A stretch of DNA of 64,000 nt. Origin: Streptomyces bluensis (GTDB lineage: Bacteria; Actinomycetota; Actinomycetes; Streptomycetales; Streptomycetaceae). Positions 18,501-25,995 of this stretch are shown here, in pieces (position 1 is the first letter of the stretch; each line of letters begins with the position of its first letter). The DNA lies in NCBI RefSeq assembly GCF_014650715.1, contig NZ_BMVM01000018.1:62001-126000 (forward strand), given 5' to 3'. The translations under genes were made by a program, and so were the position numbers. The notes below the pieces were generated by a model. That model was given only the letters and a program-made list of their open reading frames with translations, was not told the origin of the DNA and made no database searches.

Positions 18501-19055
18501 TAGTGCGCGCTGGAGTTCGAGTGGGGCGGGGAGGGCGGGGGCCGCCGGTACCCCCACCGGCAGCGCCGTCGCCCGGCCCGGCCCGCCGGTGCGGGGCGCA
18601 CCGTGCTGCGGCACCGGGTACAGGGCCACGCGCCGGTCACCCTCGCCGTCGTACGGCTGGGGCCGCACAGGCGCGGGAGGCGGCGGGGTGTCCGGTTCAC
18701 CGGGGCCCGTGACGGGGCCGGGGGTCGGCGTACGGGGCGACACGGGCCCCACGCCCGGGTGAGCGGGCGGCTCGGTCTGCTCGTCGCCGTTCGCGGGCCG
18801 CGTCCAGCGGGCGAGCCACAGGGCGTCGCACAGCGCCTCGGCGTCGGGGTCGAGGCCGATCTCCCTGAGCCGGGCGATCAGTTCGGCGATCGGGTCGTGC
18901 CCGGGCACGTCGGACGCTCCGTCGCCCCCGGGCATGACGGATGCTCCCTCGCCCGCGGGCATGACGGAGTGTCCGGCGTCGGGGCCATCGCCGGGTGTCC
19001 CGCCCGGTGTCCCGCCGGGGGAGCCCGGACCGTGGCCCGCCGCAGCGTCGGGCAT
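15513..19055 (-). CDS. vWA and TPR-like protein of the SAV_2336 family
   Basis: An 1180-residue protein. After a Gly/Pro-rich start it has the short SAV_2336-type N-terminal domain (DPIAELIARLREIGLDPDAE), then a long proline-rich linker and a vWA-like domain beginning LQLVMDASSSM. Here the MIDAS DxSxS is intact, unlike in the ChlD-like protein at 5730-7658. The C-terminal 550 residues are alpha-helical repeats of TPR character. It is seven bases from the upstream MoxR gene, so the two form a MoxR/vWA pair, with the trypsin-VMAP protein as third member of a ternary conflict-type system. It directly precedes fxsA, which suggests that peptide production is tied to this module. Confidence 0.83.
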   Translation of the reverse strand: MPDAAAGHGPGSPGGTPGGTPGDGPDAGHSVMPAGEGASVMPGGDGASDVPGHDPIAELIARLREIGLDPDAEALCDALWLARWTRPANGDEQTEPPAHPGVGPVSPRTPTPGPVTGPGEPDTPPPPAPVRPQPYDGEGDRRVALYPVPQHGAPRTGGPGRATALPVGVPAAPALPAPLELQRALRPLQGYRSAAPPLRKVLDETATAELSARAGGLILPVHRAVTRADARLQLVMDASSSMRVWGRMFAELEQVFGQLGAFWDIQVSHLHQGPDGAPAVSRSPDAYAAPLHSTDRLSDPTGRRITLLVSDCAGPLWHSGQAHRLLHQLSRQAPAAVLQPLPQRMWNRTRLPVTYGELTRGEALGGAAALRVRTAAGRTPENRKGALPVPVLPPEPVALGAWARLLSGAGAGPVAGAVGWVRADQPPAPAARPGRRLSPLELVSRFRATASPAAGRLAVYLAAAPLCLPVMQLVQRTMLPDSGPSELAEVLLSGLLTRARQVYGTDGAQWYEFAPGVQESLLSPLGRDEAMLVLKHCSEYIEQRFGKGGPNFPALALAQLGGGDGGGHGGDRNEAAQAAGRPYAPGTGYPGGTGGTGENDENGETGFNGAANLVPQPFAEVAARVLERFMPLPRQLALYGSRERTGPAEERPTHQAVHRARDLLARFDRESMVQDLIDAVQFLRGATEHEQSTDRDPELWAEYAHCLLRLWEVQGGADLLREAETAAERAVAHPGAVRERAVLARVLRSAATDRRRHGDRRGALDLLRRADREYAVACADPHLDDDKEALRLTLERVGALETQWSLGGDSALLQGAVGMLEAFADAWPERSERPPELPLAHGRVLLRLSGATTDPEQARGYAEQGAQSLRAALEAVPEDGTATPGASRERVRILLDLVDALLRAGGDLDDAGSRVDEALAVTREQGLRAALLVRAGRIHVARYADSGDPLELQDAAARFGEAAHRMPRDAPAHADVLAEWGEVLLRRAQLESGARSQEHLSRAIRVLRDCRTETPAGSGRLAHRILQLGRALMLRYRGRGDRVDLREAEYLFGLAAADADDALLAAHCWLELGQAQFEAYQSLDRPARLDEAVDAFRSAAESAREAEEGAETERRRQEAVELGAQAYHWRGMSYEAAARPRAAREAYRSARAEWARLPDDMVSTSEPTARQTAQRLAELE

Positions 19056-19062
19056 CAGCGCC

Positions 19063-20112
19063 TCACCTCGGGCGGTCGAGTCGCTGGATGAGCAGGTCGG
19101 CGAGTCGGTCGCGGCTGGCCGGGGCGGCCGCGTCGGTGAGGTAGATCGCGTTCAGCAGTTGGTCGGAGGCGAGGAGCTCGCTGCGGGAACGCTCCAGGAA
19201 GTGGGTGATCAGATCGTCGCCACGGCGCGCGGCCTCGTCGCCCAGGTGGGCGCGTACGAAGGTGGCGAGCCGTTTGTGGTCCGGCCGGCCGAGCTCCAGG
19301 TGGATGCAGCGGCGCATCAGGGGAGCCGGGAAGTCGCGCTCCCCGTTGCTGGTGAGGACCACGAAGGGGAAGGCGCGGCAGCGCACCCGGCCGTCGCGCA
19401 CCCGCACCTTGGCGCCGTCGGCGGTGAGCACCTCGGCCTCCCCGTCCGGCAGCCGGTCGGCGACGCGCTCCAGTTCGGGGATGGCGAACTCGCCTTCCTC
19501 CAGCACGTTGAGCAGGTCGTTCGGCAGGTCGATGTCACTCTTGTCGAGCTCGTCGATGAGCAGTACGCGGGGCATGTCGGAGGGCAGCAGGGCGGTACCG
19601 AGCGGTCCGAGGCGGATGTAGCTGCCGATTCCCTCGACGGCTCCCGGGCTGCCGGCCCCGCCGCCGGCCGCGCTTGTGAACCCTCCCTGCGCGGCGATCT
19701 GCACGTCCTGGAGCCGCGCGATGGCGTCGTAGTGGTAGAGGCCGTCCTGGAGCGTGGAGCGGCTGACGACGGACCACTTGAGGACATTGCCCAGCCCGAG
19801 TTCGTACGCGACGGAGTGGGCCAGCGTGCTCTTGCCGGCTCCGGGGCTGCCGGTGACCAGGAGGGGACGGCGCAGATAGAGCGCCGCGTTGATCATCTCC
19901 AGTTCCTCGGCGCCGGGCCGGTGCAGTTCGGCGAGGTGCCGGTGCGCGCCGAGTCGGCGGTTCTGGGAGCCGTCCGCACCGGGTCCGGCGGTCTCCCGGC
20001 TCGCGAAGTCGCGCCACGGCGGGGGCGGGGGCAGCCGGTCCATGCCGTCGTGGGGTTCCCCGGCGCCTCGGTAGATGAGCCACTCGCTGGATTCGGTCCT
20101 GGCTTCGGTCAT
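19063..20112 (-). CDS. MoxR-type AAA+ ATPase
   Basis: A 349-residue AAA+ ATPase with Walker A GSPGAGKST, Walker B VLLIDELDKSD, sensor 1 VVLTSNGERDFPAPLMRRC and a C-terminal lid. The ATG at 20112 is preferred over the upstream ATG (20160) because GAGGA lies seven bases before it. MoxR ATPases work with vWA partners to remodel client proteins; the vWA gene follows after seven bases. A 133-base gap separates it from the trypsin-VMAP gene. The central insert is Gly/Ala-rich (SAAGGGAGSPG). It belongs to the same ternary module as the genes on either side. Confidence 0.87.
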   Translation of the reverse strand: MTEARTESSEWLIYRGAGEPHDGMDRLPPPPPWRDFASRETAGPGADGSQNRRLGAHRHLAELHRPGAEELEMINAALYLRRPLLVTGSPGAGKSTLAHSVAYELGLGNVLKWSVVSRSTLQDGLYHYDAIARLQDVQIAAQGGFTSAAGGGAGSPGAVEGIGSYIRLGPLGTALLPSDMPRVLLIDELDKSDIDLPNDLLNVLEEGEFAIPELERVADRLPDGEAEVLTADGAKVRVRDGRVRCRAFPFVVLTSNGERDFPAPLMRRCIHLELGRPDHKRLATFVRAHLGDEAARRGDDLITHFLERSRSELLASDQLLNAIYLTDAAAPASRDRLADLLIQRLDRPR

Positions 20113-20245
20113 GGTCCGGTCCTCGTCGTCACTCGTCCGCCCCTGGCAGCCGTCGAACACGCGTTGCGGTCGGTAGAACGTGCATCACCGTATCGATCCG
20201 CCGGAAGCCTGGTAAGTGCCCGGCGGGCTCCGGGACTTGGCCGGT

Positions 20246-22564
20246 TCATGGGGCCTCCAGCAGGTCACCACCGGCACCGGGCAGGGGCTGGTGCGGATCG
20301 TCGTAGAACAGCGCGATGCCGTCCGCCCAGAACGTCTCCGTGCGCCCCGCGCGCACTCCTGCGCGCAGCGTGCGCACCAGCTCCGGGAGCCGGTCGGCGC
20401 CGCCCGCGACCGCGACCGTGTCGCCCGCCCTCCGGTGGAACTCACCGCACACGGCATCCGTTCCCCCACTCCAGCGCCGCCACAGGGCCACGCCGAAGCC
20501 GCCGTGCACGATGCGGGCAAGCGCCATCGCGTCGCCCTCGAAGCGCTGGTCGCCGTAGCGGCACAGCACCGGCACGGCGCCGGGATGCAGACCACGGAGC
20601 CGGTTCACGGTCGGTACGGGTATCCGTAATCCGTCGTCACAGTCCAGGACTTCCGCCTTGGCGGCATGCGCGTGCACCCAGTGCCAGCGGGACTCGCGCT
20701 CGTCGTGGGTGTGCGGGGTGCGAGGCGGGTCGTGAGGGGCGAGCGCGCCATGCGGGTCATGCGCGGTATGCGGGTCGTGCGCGGCATGCGGGTCGTGCGC
20801 GGCATGCGGGTCGTGCGCGGCATGCGGGTCATGCGCGGTATGCGCGTCGTACGCGCCAGGTGCACCTTGTGCGCCATGTGCCGCATGTGCCGGGCGTGGG
20901 TCATGCGCGTCGTCTGCGCCGTAGGGCCGGTCACGCTCGGAGGGCCAGAACTCTCCCTCATCGAACGGCTGCTCGCGGTCGGCGCTGCGGACCACGACGG
21001 GACGGTACGCGCCCAGCGGGGGCTCTCCGGGTGCCAGCTGCCAGGCGTCCACGGCGAGTCCGAGCAGCGCATGAGGCAGCGCCACCTGGAGGACGGCGGG
21101 CCGTTCGTCCTCGTCGCACCGGCGGAACGCCTCGGCCAGAGCTCCGGCGAGGTGCTCGGGGAGTCTGTCCAGGGGAGCCTGTTCGGCCTCGTCCAGGCGC
21201 TCGATCTCCCCGCCGGGATGCACCACGGAGACCCTCCAGTCGCAGTGGTCGCGCTGCCAGCCGCGCTCCAGGAGTTCGAGCAGCGCGGTGGGTACGGTTC
21301 GTCCGGGGTCCGGCCTGCCGAGACGCTGTCCTGCGGACGGCGTCCCCGGAGCCTGCGACCGTTGCCGCATCCATTCCGTCCGCAGTTGCGCGAACCTGCG
21401 CCGGTGCTTCGGGGAGAGGCGCAGCGCGGCCTGCCGCACCCATTCCCACAGGGCGTGCTCGGCATCCTGGGTGCCGGGAGTGGAGAACGGACGCTCGGCG
21501 AACAGGACTCCCACCACATAGTCGAGGAGGAGCTTCAACGCGCCGTCCTGGCGGGCACTCGCGTACAAAGCGCCGAGACCGTCACGCCAGCCGCGCGGCG
21601 CCGGCGGCGGAACCGCGGCCTCGTGGTCCGGAAGGGAGTCGAGGAGGTCGAGCAGGCTGCGGGTGCTGACCGGAGGCGGGAGATCCGCGAGCCGGCCGAG
21701 CAGCTCGACGCGCTCGTCCGGGCTGAGGGTGCGCCCGGGGCGTGCGCGGAGCTGGCTCTGCGCGTCGGCCCAGGTGGGGCGGACGGAGTCGGCGTGCCGC
21801 TGCCTGTCCCGGTGGTAGCGGTCATGGGCGTGCAGGACCGCCTGGTACAGGTCGTCGTGCTCGGCGCGCTTCTCCTCCCGCGGCACCGGCAGCGTCCGTA
21901 ACTGCTCGATCCCCATGGAGGTGCCCCCGCTGCCGCGGTCCGACCGGGACTTCAGGATGCCGACGACCTCGCCGCGCTCGGGGTCGACCACCGGTCCTCC
22001 GGAGACGCCCGGCGGCAGGTCGTTGTCGCCCAGCCGCATCTGCACCCCCGCCGACGCTCCGCGCACGCCGCCGTGCACCGAGAGCGGGCCGTCCATTAGC
22101 ACCAGCTGCCCGCCCAGCACGGTCCAGCCGGCATAGAGCACCTTGCTCTCGCTGTAATACGCGGCGGGCCGCTCGGAGACGTACACGCACTCGTGGTCGA
22201 CGGGCTCGCGGAGCCGTACGAGGGCGAGGTCCGGAGCCGGCCAGGTGCCCTGTGCGGGAAGATCGGCGCACTCCGGGAGGGTGGCCGCCACTTCTCCGGC
22301 GACAGCGGTGGCACCGCGGCCCGAACCGGTCTCGTAAACCACGGTGACCTCACCCCCCTTCCCGCTCCTCGGCACGTGCGCGCAGGTCAGAACCCAGTTC
22401 GGTGCGACGAAGAAGCCGCTTCCGAGGAACGTCCCGGGCTCGTCGAGGGCATACCCGACGCCCGCCCGATGGATGCGCACTGTCGCGGCCATGACGAGTT
22501 CACGGAGCGCACGATGGGCGTCGCCGAACCCGTCCGATGCGCCCGGGGCGTGCCCGCCCGTCAT
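20246..22564 (-). CDS. Trypsin-like serine protease fused to a VMAP C-terminal domain
   Basis: A 772-residue protein. The N-terminal trypsin-like domain has an apparent full triad: His63 (LTCAHV), Asp112 (APDLALVRL) and Ser188 (GVSGGPVV). A helical linker follows. The C-terminal half (WRVSVVHPGGEIERLD onward) resembles vWA-MoxR-associated proteins (VMAP). A low-complexity insert of AHDPHA units near residues 570-605 comes from an 18-bp tandem repeat and is rich in His and Asp. There is no signal peptide, so the protease should be cytoplasmic. It overlaps the Trypco1-like gene by ATGA and precedes the MoxR-vWA pair, as in ternary conflict systems. The protease could be kept off until the NTPases sense a trigger; that is inference. 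Confidence 0.85.
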   Translation of the reverse strand: MTGGHAPGASDGFGDAHRALRELVMAATVRIHRAGVGYALDEPGTFLGSGFFVAPNWVLTCAHVPRSGKGGEVTVVYETGSGRGATAVAGEVAATLPECADLPAQGTWPAPDLALVRLREPVDHECVYVSERPAAYYSESKVLYAGWTVLGGQLVLMDGPLSVHGGVRGASAGVQMRLGDNDLPPGVSGGPVVDPERGEVVGILKSRSDRGSGGTSMGIEQLRTLPVPREEKRAEHDDLYQAVLHAHDRYHRDRQRHADSVRPTWADAQSQLRARPGRTLSPDERVELLGRLADLPPPVSTRSLLDLLDSLPDHEAAVPPPAPRGWRDGLGALYASARQDGALKLLLDYVVGVLFAERPFSTPGTQDAEHALWEWVRQAALRLSPKHRRRFAQLRTEWMRQRSQAPGTPSAGQRLGRPDPGRTVPTALLELLERGWQRDHCDWRVSVVHPGGEIERLDEAEQAPLDRLPEHLAGALAEAFRRCDEDERPAVLQVALPHALLGLAVDAWQLAPGEPPLGAYRPVVVRSADREQPFDEGEFWPSERDRPYGADDAHDPRPAHAAHGAQGAPGAYDAHTAHDPHAAHDPHAAHDPHAAHDPHTAHDPHGALAPHDPPRTPHTHDERESRWHWVHAHAAKAEVLDCDDGLRIPVPTVNRLRGLHPGAVPVLCRYGDQRFEGDAMALARIVHGGFGVALWRRWSGGTDAVCGEFHRRAGDTVAVAGGADRLPELVRTLRAGVRAGRTETFWADGIALFYDDPHQPLPGAGGDLLEAP
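20749..20856. repeat. 18-bp tandem repeat (six units) inside the trypsin-VMAP gene
   Basis: Six successive units of the form CATGCGGGTCRTGCGCGG run from 20749. The third and fourth are identical and the others differ at one to four positions. On the coding strand they give AHDPHA/T hexapeptides in frame, so copy-number change would alter linker length without a frameshift. Confidence 0.9.
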
Positions 22565-23163
22565 GCCCCGCTCCTGGTGACGGGGCCGTCCGCGCCTCCA
22601 TGCACCGAAGCGCCGGGAGACGCGCCCGCGTGCGCACCACCACCGGGCCGGTCGCCCTGGCCGGAGCGGGGAAGGGCTGGATCACGAGGAGACAGACCAG
22701 GCGAGTCCGGACCAGGCGAGTCCGGAGCACGCGAGCCCGGACCACGCGAGCCCGGATCGGGCGAATCCGAACCATGCGAGTCCGGACCGGGTAGATCCGA
22801 ACCGGGCGAGCCCGGGCCGGGCGGCCCGCCGTTCCAGGTCAGCGTGACCTTGATGCCCGCCTTGGTCTCCCCGTCTGCGAGCAGACCGACGACCTTGCCC
22901 GCCTTTGCCGTCAGCTCGATCCCGAACTCGACGCTGACCTCGTCCGGGCGGACCGCGCGCAGGGGTGCGGCCAGCGAGCGCGCGACGCTCGTGACGACCG
23001 CCTGCAGGCTCTCGACCTGCGCCTCCACCCGGTCGGCGAACCCGGTGTCCGTATACGACAGCTCCCCGGACGGTACGGCCAACTCCTCGGCCCCCGATAT
23101 CCGGGCCCACACGGGCGTCCCGTCCGGCATCTCGATCCGCGCGACGCGCGTCACGTCCCCCAT
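22561..23163 (-). CDS. Trypsin-co-occurring domain 1 (Trypco1/CU044_2847-like) protein with disordered tail
   Basis: A 200-residue protein. The first 110 residues match the Trypco1/CU044_2847 family: VARIEMPDGTPVWARI, a helix GFADRVEAQVESLQ, then DEVSVEFGIELTAKAG and KAGIKVTLTWNGG. The last 85 residues are a Gly/Pro/Ser/Asp tail (GPDSPG-like units) encoded by a 15-bp tandem repeat. ATG at 23163 has GGGGGA four bases upstream. It is the first gene of the 22-kb minus-strand series and overlaps the trypsin-VMAP gene by ATGA, in line with the family name. Function is unknown; a regulatory partner of the protease is plausible. A second, shorter copy is at 8596-9003. Confidence 0.82.
   Translation of the reverse strand: MGDVTRVARIEMPDGTPVWARISGAEELAVPSGELSYTDTGFADRVEAQVESLQAVVTSVARSLAAPLRAVRPDEVSVEFGIELTAKAGKVVGLLADGETKAGIKVTLTWNGGPPGPGSPGSDLPGPDSHGSDSPDPGSRGPGSRAPDSPGPDSPGLSPRDPALPRSGQGDRPGGGAHAGASPGASVHGGADGPVTRSGA
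22695..22829. repeat. 15-bp tandem repeat (nine units) encoding the Trypco1 protein tail
   Basis: Nine imperfect units of GACCAGGCGAGTCCG, the first two identical. In the minus-strand frame each unit encodes five residues of the Gly-Pro-Asp-Ser type. The array keeps the reading frame and probably varies in length between strains. Confidence 0.9.
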
Positions 23164-23329
23164 GGCATCCCCCGTTTCCCCGTTCCCCTGAGCCCCATGA
23201 TCCCGCCTGCCCGGCGCGCAGGCCAGTGGTGTCGCGGCCGGCCCGCGAGGGCCCTCAGGCGCCCAGCTGAGCCGCCTATCCTTTTCCTTGGCTCCCCTCC
23301 CAGGAAGTCCTCGCCCTTTGTTGCGGTAG

Positions 23330-23345
23330 GGGAAGAGTTCTTCCC
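23330..23345. promoter_or_regulatory. Perfect 7-bp-arm palindrome in the divergent 23164-23391 gap
   Basis: GGGAAGA-GT-TCTTCCC lies between the divergently transcribed Trypco1-like gene, which opens the RiPP/NTPase locus, and the DUF6104 gene. A dimeric regulator could bind here and control either gene. The site is seen directly; its function is only suggested by position. Confidence 0.4.
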
Positions 23346-23391
23346 GCGAGGGAGGATTCCCACCCTTCACAGAACCGACGGAGCACCACCC

Positions 23392-23574
23392 ATGTACTTC
23401 ACCGACCGTGGCATCGAGGAGCTGGAGAAGCGGCGCGGCGAGGAGGAGGTCACCTTCGAGTGGCTCGCCGAGCAGCTGCGGACGTTCGTCGACCTGAACC
23501 CGGACTTCGAGGTGCCGGTGGAGCGCCTTGCCACGTGGCTGGCGCGGCTGGACGACGAGGACGACGAGGAGTAG
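23392..23574 (+). CDS. DUF6104 family small acidic protein
   Basis: A 60-residue protein beginning MYFTDRGIEELEKRRGEEE and ending in an acidic run (DDEDDEE). I recognise it as the DUF6104 family widespread in Streptomyces. It is predicted to be soluble and helical, with no catalytic motif. The ATG at 23392 is the only sensible start; a weak ACGGAG lies upstream. It diverges from the RiPP/NTPase locus. Function is unknown. Confidence 0.85.
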   Translation: MYFTDRGIEELEKRRGEEEVTFEWLAEQLRTFVDLNPDFEVPVERLATWLARLDDEDDEE

Positions 23575-23727
23575 AACGGCGCCTCCTGGCCGCCGACTGC
23601 GCTTCGGCCGCCTCGCGAGTGGGCGGCTGGTGCTCACCTCAAGGAAGCCCTTTGCTTTACACAGGACGTTTTATCCGCATAAGTCCCCACGGGCTCACCA
23701 GAACGGACGCCTTGACTTTCCGCGACC

Positions 23728-23762
23728 GCGATATATCGTGAACGACAGAAGACGCGATATGG
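23728..23762. promoter_or_regulatory. Inverted repeat operator for the DUF4097-padR operon
   Basis: GCGATATATC and GCGATAT sit in opposite orientation around a spacer (core ATATCG...CGATAT), just after TTGACT (23712-23717) and about 30 bases before the DUF4097 start codon. PadR regulators bind inverted repeats of this AT-centred type and usually repress their own operon. The padR gene is the second gene downstream, so autoregulation is likely. Confidence 0.55.
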
Positions 23763-23792
23763 CGCGTCCGTCCGGTCGAGGAGGTCCGCACC

Positions 23793-24797
23793 ATGTCCGA
23801 GTGGTCCGTCACCGAGCCACGGAAGCTCACGTTCGACGACCCCGTGACGGCGCTCCATGTACGCGTCGTCAATGGAACGGTGAACGTCGTGGGCACGGAC
23901 GAGGGTCCGCCGCGCCTGGAGGTGTCCGACATCGAGGGGCCGCCTCTGACGGTGACGCAGAAGGACGGCACGCTGACGGTGGCGTACGACGACCTCCCCT
24001 GGAAGGGCTTCCTGAAGTGGCTCGACCGCAAGGGATGGCGCCGAAAGGCGCTGATCTCCCTGACTGTTCCGGCCCGCACACGCGTCGAGGTGGGCGTCAT
24101 AGGCGCGACGGCCGTCGTCTCCGGACTCGACGGCAGTACGGAGGTGAAGGGCGTCTCGGGCGACACGACCCTGGTCGGCCTGTCGGGCCCGGTGCGCGCG
24201 ACGACGATCTCGGGGAACGTGGAGGCGCAAGCCGTCACCGGCGAGCTGCGGTTGAGCTCCGTCTCCGGTGATCTGACGGTCATCGAGGGTTCCTGCCCCA
24301 CCGTGAAGGCCGACTCGGTGAGCGGTTCGATCATCCTCGACCTCGACCCCACGAACAGCCCCACGGACCTCGGCCTCACCAGCGTCTCGGGCGAGATCGC
24401 CATCCGGCTCCCCCAGCCCGCGGACGCGGAGGTCGAGGCGAACACGGCGAGCGGCACGATCACCAACGCCTTCGACGACCTCCGGGTCAGCGGCCCCTGG
24501 GGTGCCCACAAGATCACGGGCCGTCTCGGCGAGGGCAAGGGCAGGCTGAGGGCGACCACGATCTCGGGCTCGATCGCCCTGCTCCGCAGGCCCCCATCGG
24601 AGGACGAGTCCCCGGCCTCCCCGACTTCTCCGGCCCCGGCTCCGGCCCCTTCGGATACGTCCAACTCGTCGAACACGTCGAACACGTCGAACACGTGGAA
24701 CTCGTCACCCCCTTCGGACCTGGAGGACCCGAAACCGGCCGGCACCGGATCCGGCGAGAATGCGTCCGACGGCACGACCGACAAGAAGGTTCTCTGA
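23793..24797 (+). CDS. DUF4097 family beta-strand repeat protein
   Basis: A 334-residue protein made of repeated short beta strands with the recurring motif SVSGD/TISGS (for example VKGVSGDTTLVGLSG, LRLSSVSGDLTVIEG, TASGTITN), typical of the DUF4097 right-handed beta-helix family. The last 70 residues are low-complexity Ser/Pro/Thr-rich, with a repeated NTSNTSNTSN stretch. No signal peptide or membrane segment is visible, so it is probably cytoplasmic. Its stop lies one base before the padR start, so the two are co-transcribed. The family often accompanies PadR regulators or toastrack proteins in envelope-stress operons; its biochemical role is unknown. Confidence 0.87.
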   Translation: MSEWSVTEPRKLTFDDPVTALHVRVVNGTVNVVGTDEGPPRLEVSDIEGPPLTVTQKDGTLTVAYDDLPWKGFLKWLDRKGWRRKALISLTVPARTRVEVGVIGATAVVSGLDGSTEVKGVSGDTTLVGLSGPVRATTISGNVEAQAVTGELRLSSVSGDLTVIEGSCPTVKADSVSGSIILDLDPTNSPTDLGLTSVSGEIAIRLPQPADAEVEANTASGTITNAFDDLRVSGPWGAHKITGRLGEGKGRLRATTISGSIALLRRPPSEDESPASPTSPAPAPAPSDTSNSSNTSNTSNTWNSSPPSDLEDPKPAGTGSGENASDGTTDKKVL

Positions 24798-24798
24798 C

Positions 24799-25923
24799 AT
24801 GCCCCCCGTCTTCGCTCATGGACGCCTCCGCCTCTACCTGCTGAAGCTGCTGGACGAGGCCCCGCGCCACGGCTATGAGGTGATCCGCCTCCTGGAGGAG
24901 CGCTTCCAGGGCCTCTACGCGCCGTCAGCGGGCACCGTCTACCCGCGCCTGGCCAAGCTGGAGGCCGAGGGCCTGGTCACGCACACCACCGAGGGCGGCC
25001 GCAAGGTGTACGCGATCACGGATGCGGGCCGCGCCGAACTGGCCGACCGCAGCGGCGAGTTGGCCGACCTGGAGCTGGAGATCCGCGAGTCGGTGGCGGA
25101 GCTGGCCGCGGAGATCCGTGCCGACGTCCGGGGCGCGGCGGGCGACCTGCGCCGCGAGATGCGCGCGGCGGCCTCCGAGGCGCGCAAGGGCACCAGGAGC
25201 GGGGCCCGGGAGCAGGGCCCGCTCGGCGACTTCGGGGACTACGCCGACAAGGAGGCCTGGCGCGCCGCGAAGGAGGAGATGCGCCGCGTCAAGCAGGAGT
25301 GGAAGGAACAGGCCCGCCGGGCGAAGGACGAGAGCCGTCGGGCCCGCGAGGAGGCCCAGCGAGCCCGCCGCCAGGCCAAGGAGGCCCAGGACCACGCCCG
25401 CACACAGGCACAGGAGGAGTTCCAGCGCCTCGCCAAGCGCGTTCAGGAACAGGTCCAGGACCACTTCGCGCGAGGCGACTGGCCAACCGGGGTACGCGAG
25501 GGGCTCTCCGAACTGGCAAAGGAATTCGGCGATTTCGGAAAGGACTGGGGCAAGGACTTCGGCTTCGGCCGCGCAGGAGCAACGTCCGACACAGGCACGG
25601 GCACGGGCACGAAGACAGGTACCGGGACCGGGACCGGGACCGGGACGGACACGGCGGGGGCACCCAACACCGCCACCCCCTCCCCGGAGTACACGACCAC
25701 TCCGGGGGACTTCCCCGCCGAGTACGAGCCCGTCTGGGCCCACGAGCCCTCCACGGGCAACCCCGCCCGCGACCTGGACCGCCTCCTCGACCGCTTCCGT
25801 GACGACATCCGCGACACGGCCCGCGACCGGGGCATCACAGAGGACCAACTCCGCGAGGCCCGCCGCCACTTGTCCACGGCGGCGGCCCACATCGAAGCGG
25901 CGTTGCGGGCACCCAAGGGATGA
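24799..25923 (+). CDS. PadR family transcriptional regulator with long C-terminal extension
   Basis: A 374-residue protein. Residues 5-80 are the PadR winged helix (LRLYLLKLLDEAPRHGYEVI; SAGTVYPRLAKLEAEGLV). A long Arg/Glu/Ala-rich coiled coil follows (about 110-215), then a Gly/Thr repeat stretch (GTGTGTKTGTGTGTGTGTDT) and a terminal helical domain that may bind ligand or dimerise. Usual PadR proteins have 110-190 residues, so this is an extended type. It starts one base after the DUF4097 stop. The inverted repeat at 23728-23762 is its likely operator. Confidence 0.88.
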   Translation: MPPVFAHGRLRLYLLKLLDEAPRHGYEVIRLLEERFQGLYAPSAGTVYPRLAKLEAEGLVTHTTEGGRKVYAITDAGRAELADRSGELADLELEIRESVAELAAEIRADVRGAAGDLRREMRAAASEARKGTRSGAREQGPLGDFGDYADKEAWRAAKEEMRRVKQEWKEQARRAKDESRRAREEAQRARRQAKEAQDHARTQAQEEFQRLAKRVQEQVQDHFARGDWPTGVREGLSELAKEFGDFGKDWGKDFGFGRAGATSDTGTGTGTKTGTGTGTGTGTDTAGAPNTATPSPEYTTTPGDFPAEYEPVWAHEPSTGNPARDLDRLLDRFRDDIRDTARDRGITEDQLREARRHLSTAAAHIEAALRAPKG

Positions 25924-25995
25924 GGTGATGGGAACGGCGGCGAATGGCGGGTGCCGACGAGACAGCGAGGCGGCGAGGCGGCGAGCCTCAGGCCC

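Noticed and set aside
15672..18503. 943-residue plus-strand frame
   Set aside because: Antisense to the SAV_2336-type vWA gene; no recognisable domain.
20749..20856. CRISPR-like array
   Set aside because: Units are contiguous 18-mers without spacers and lie in frame inside a protein gene.
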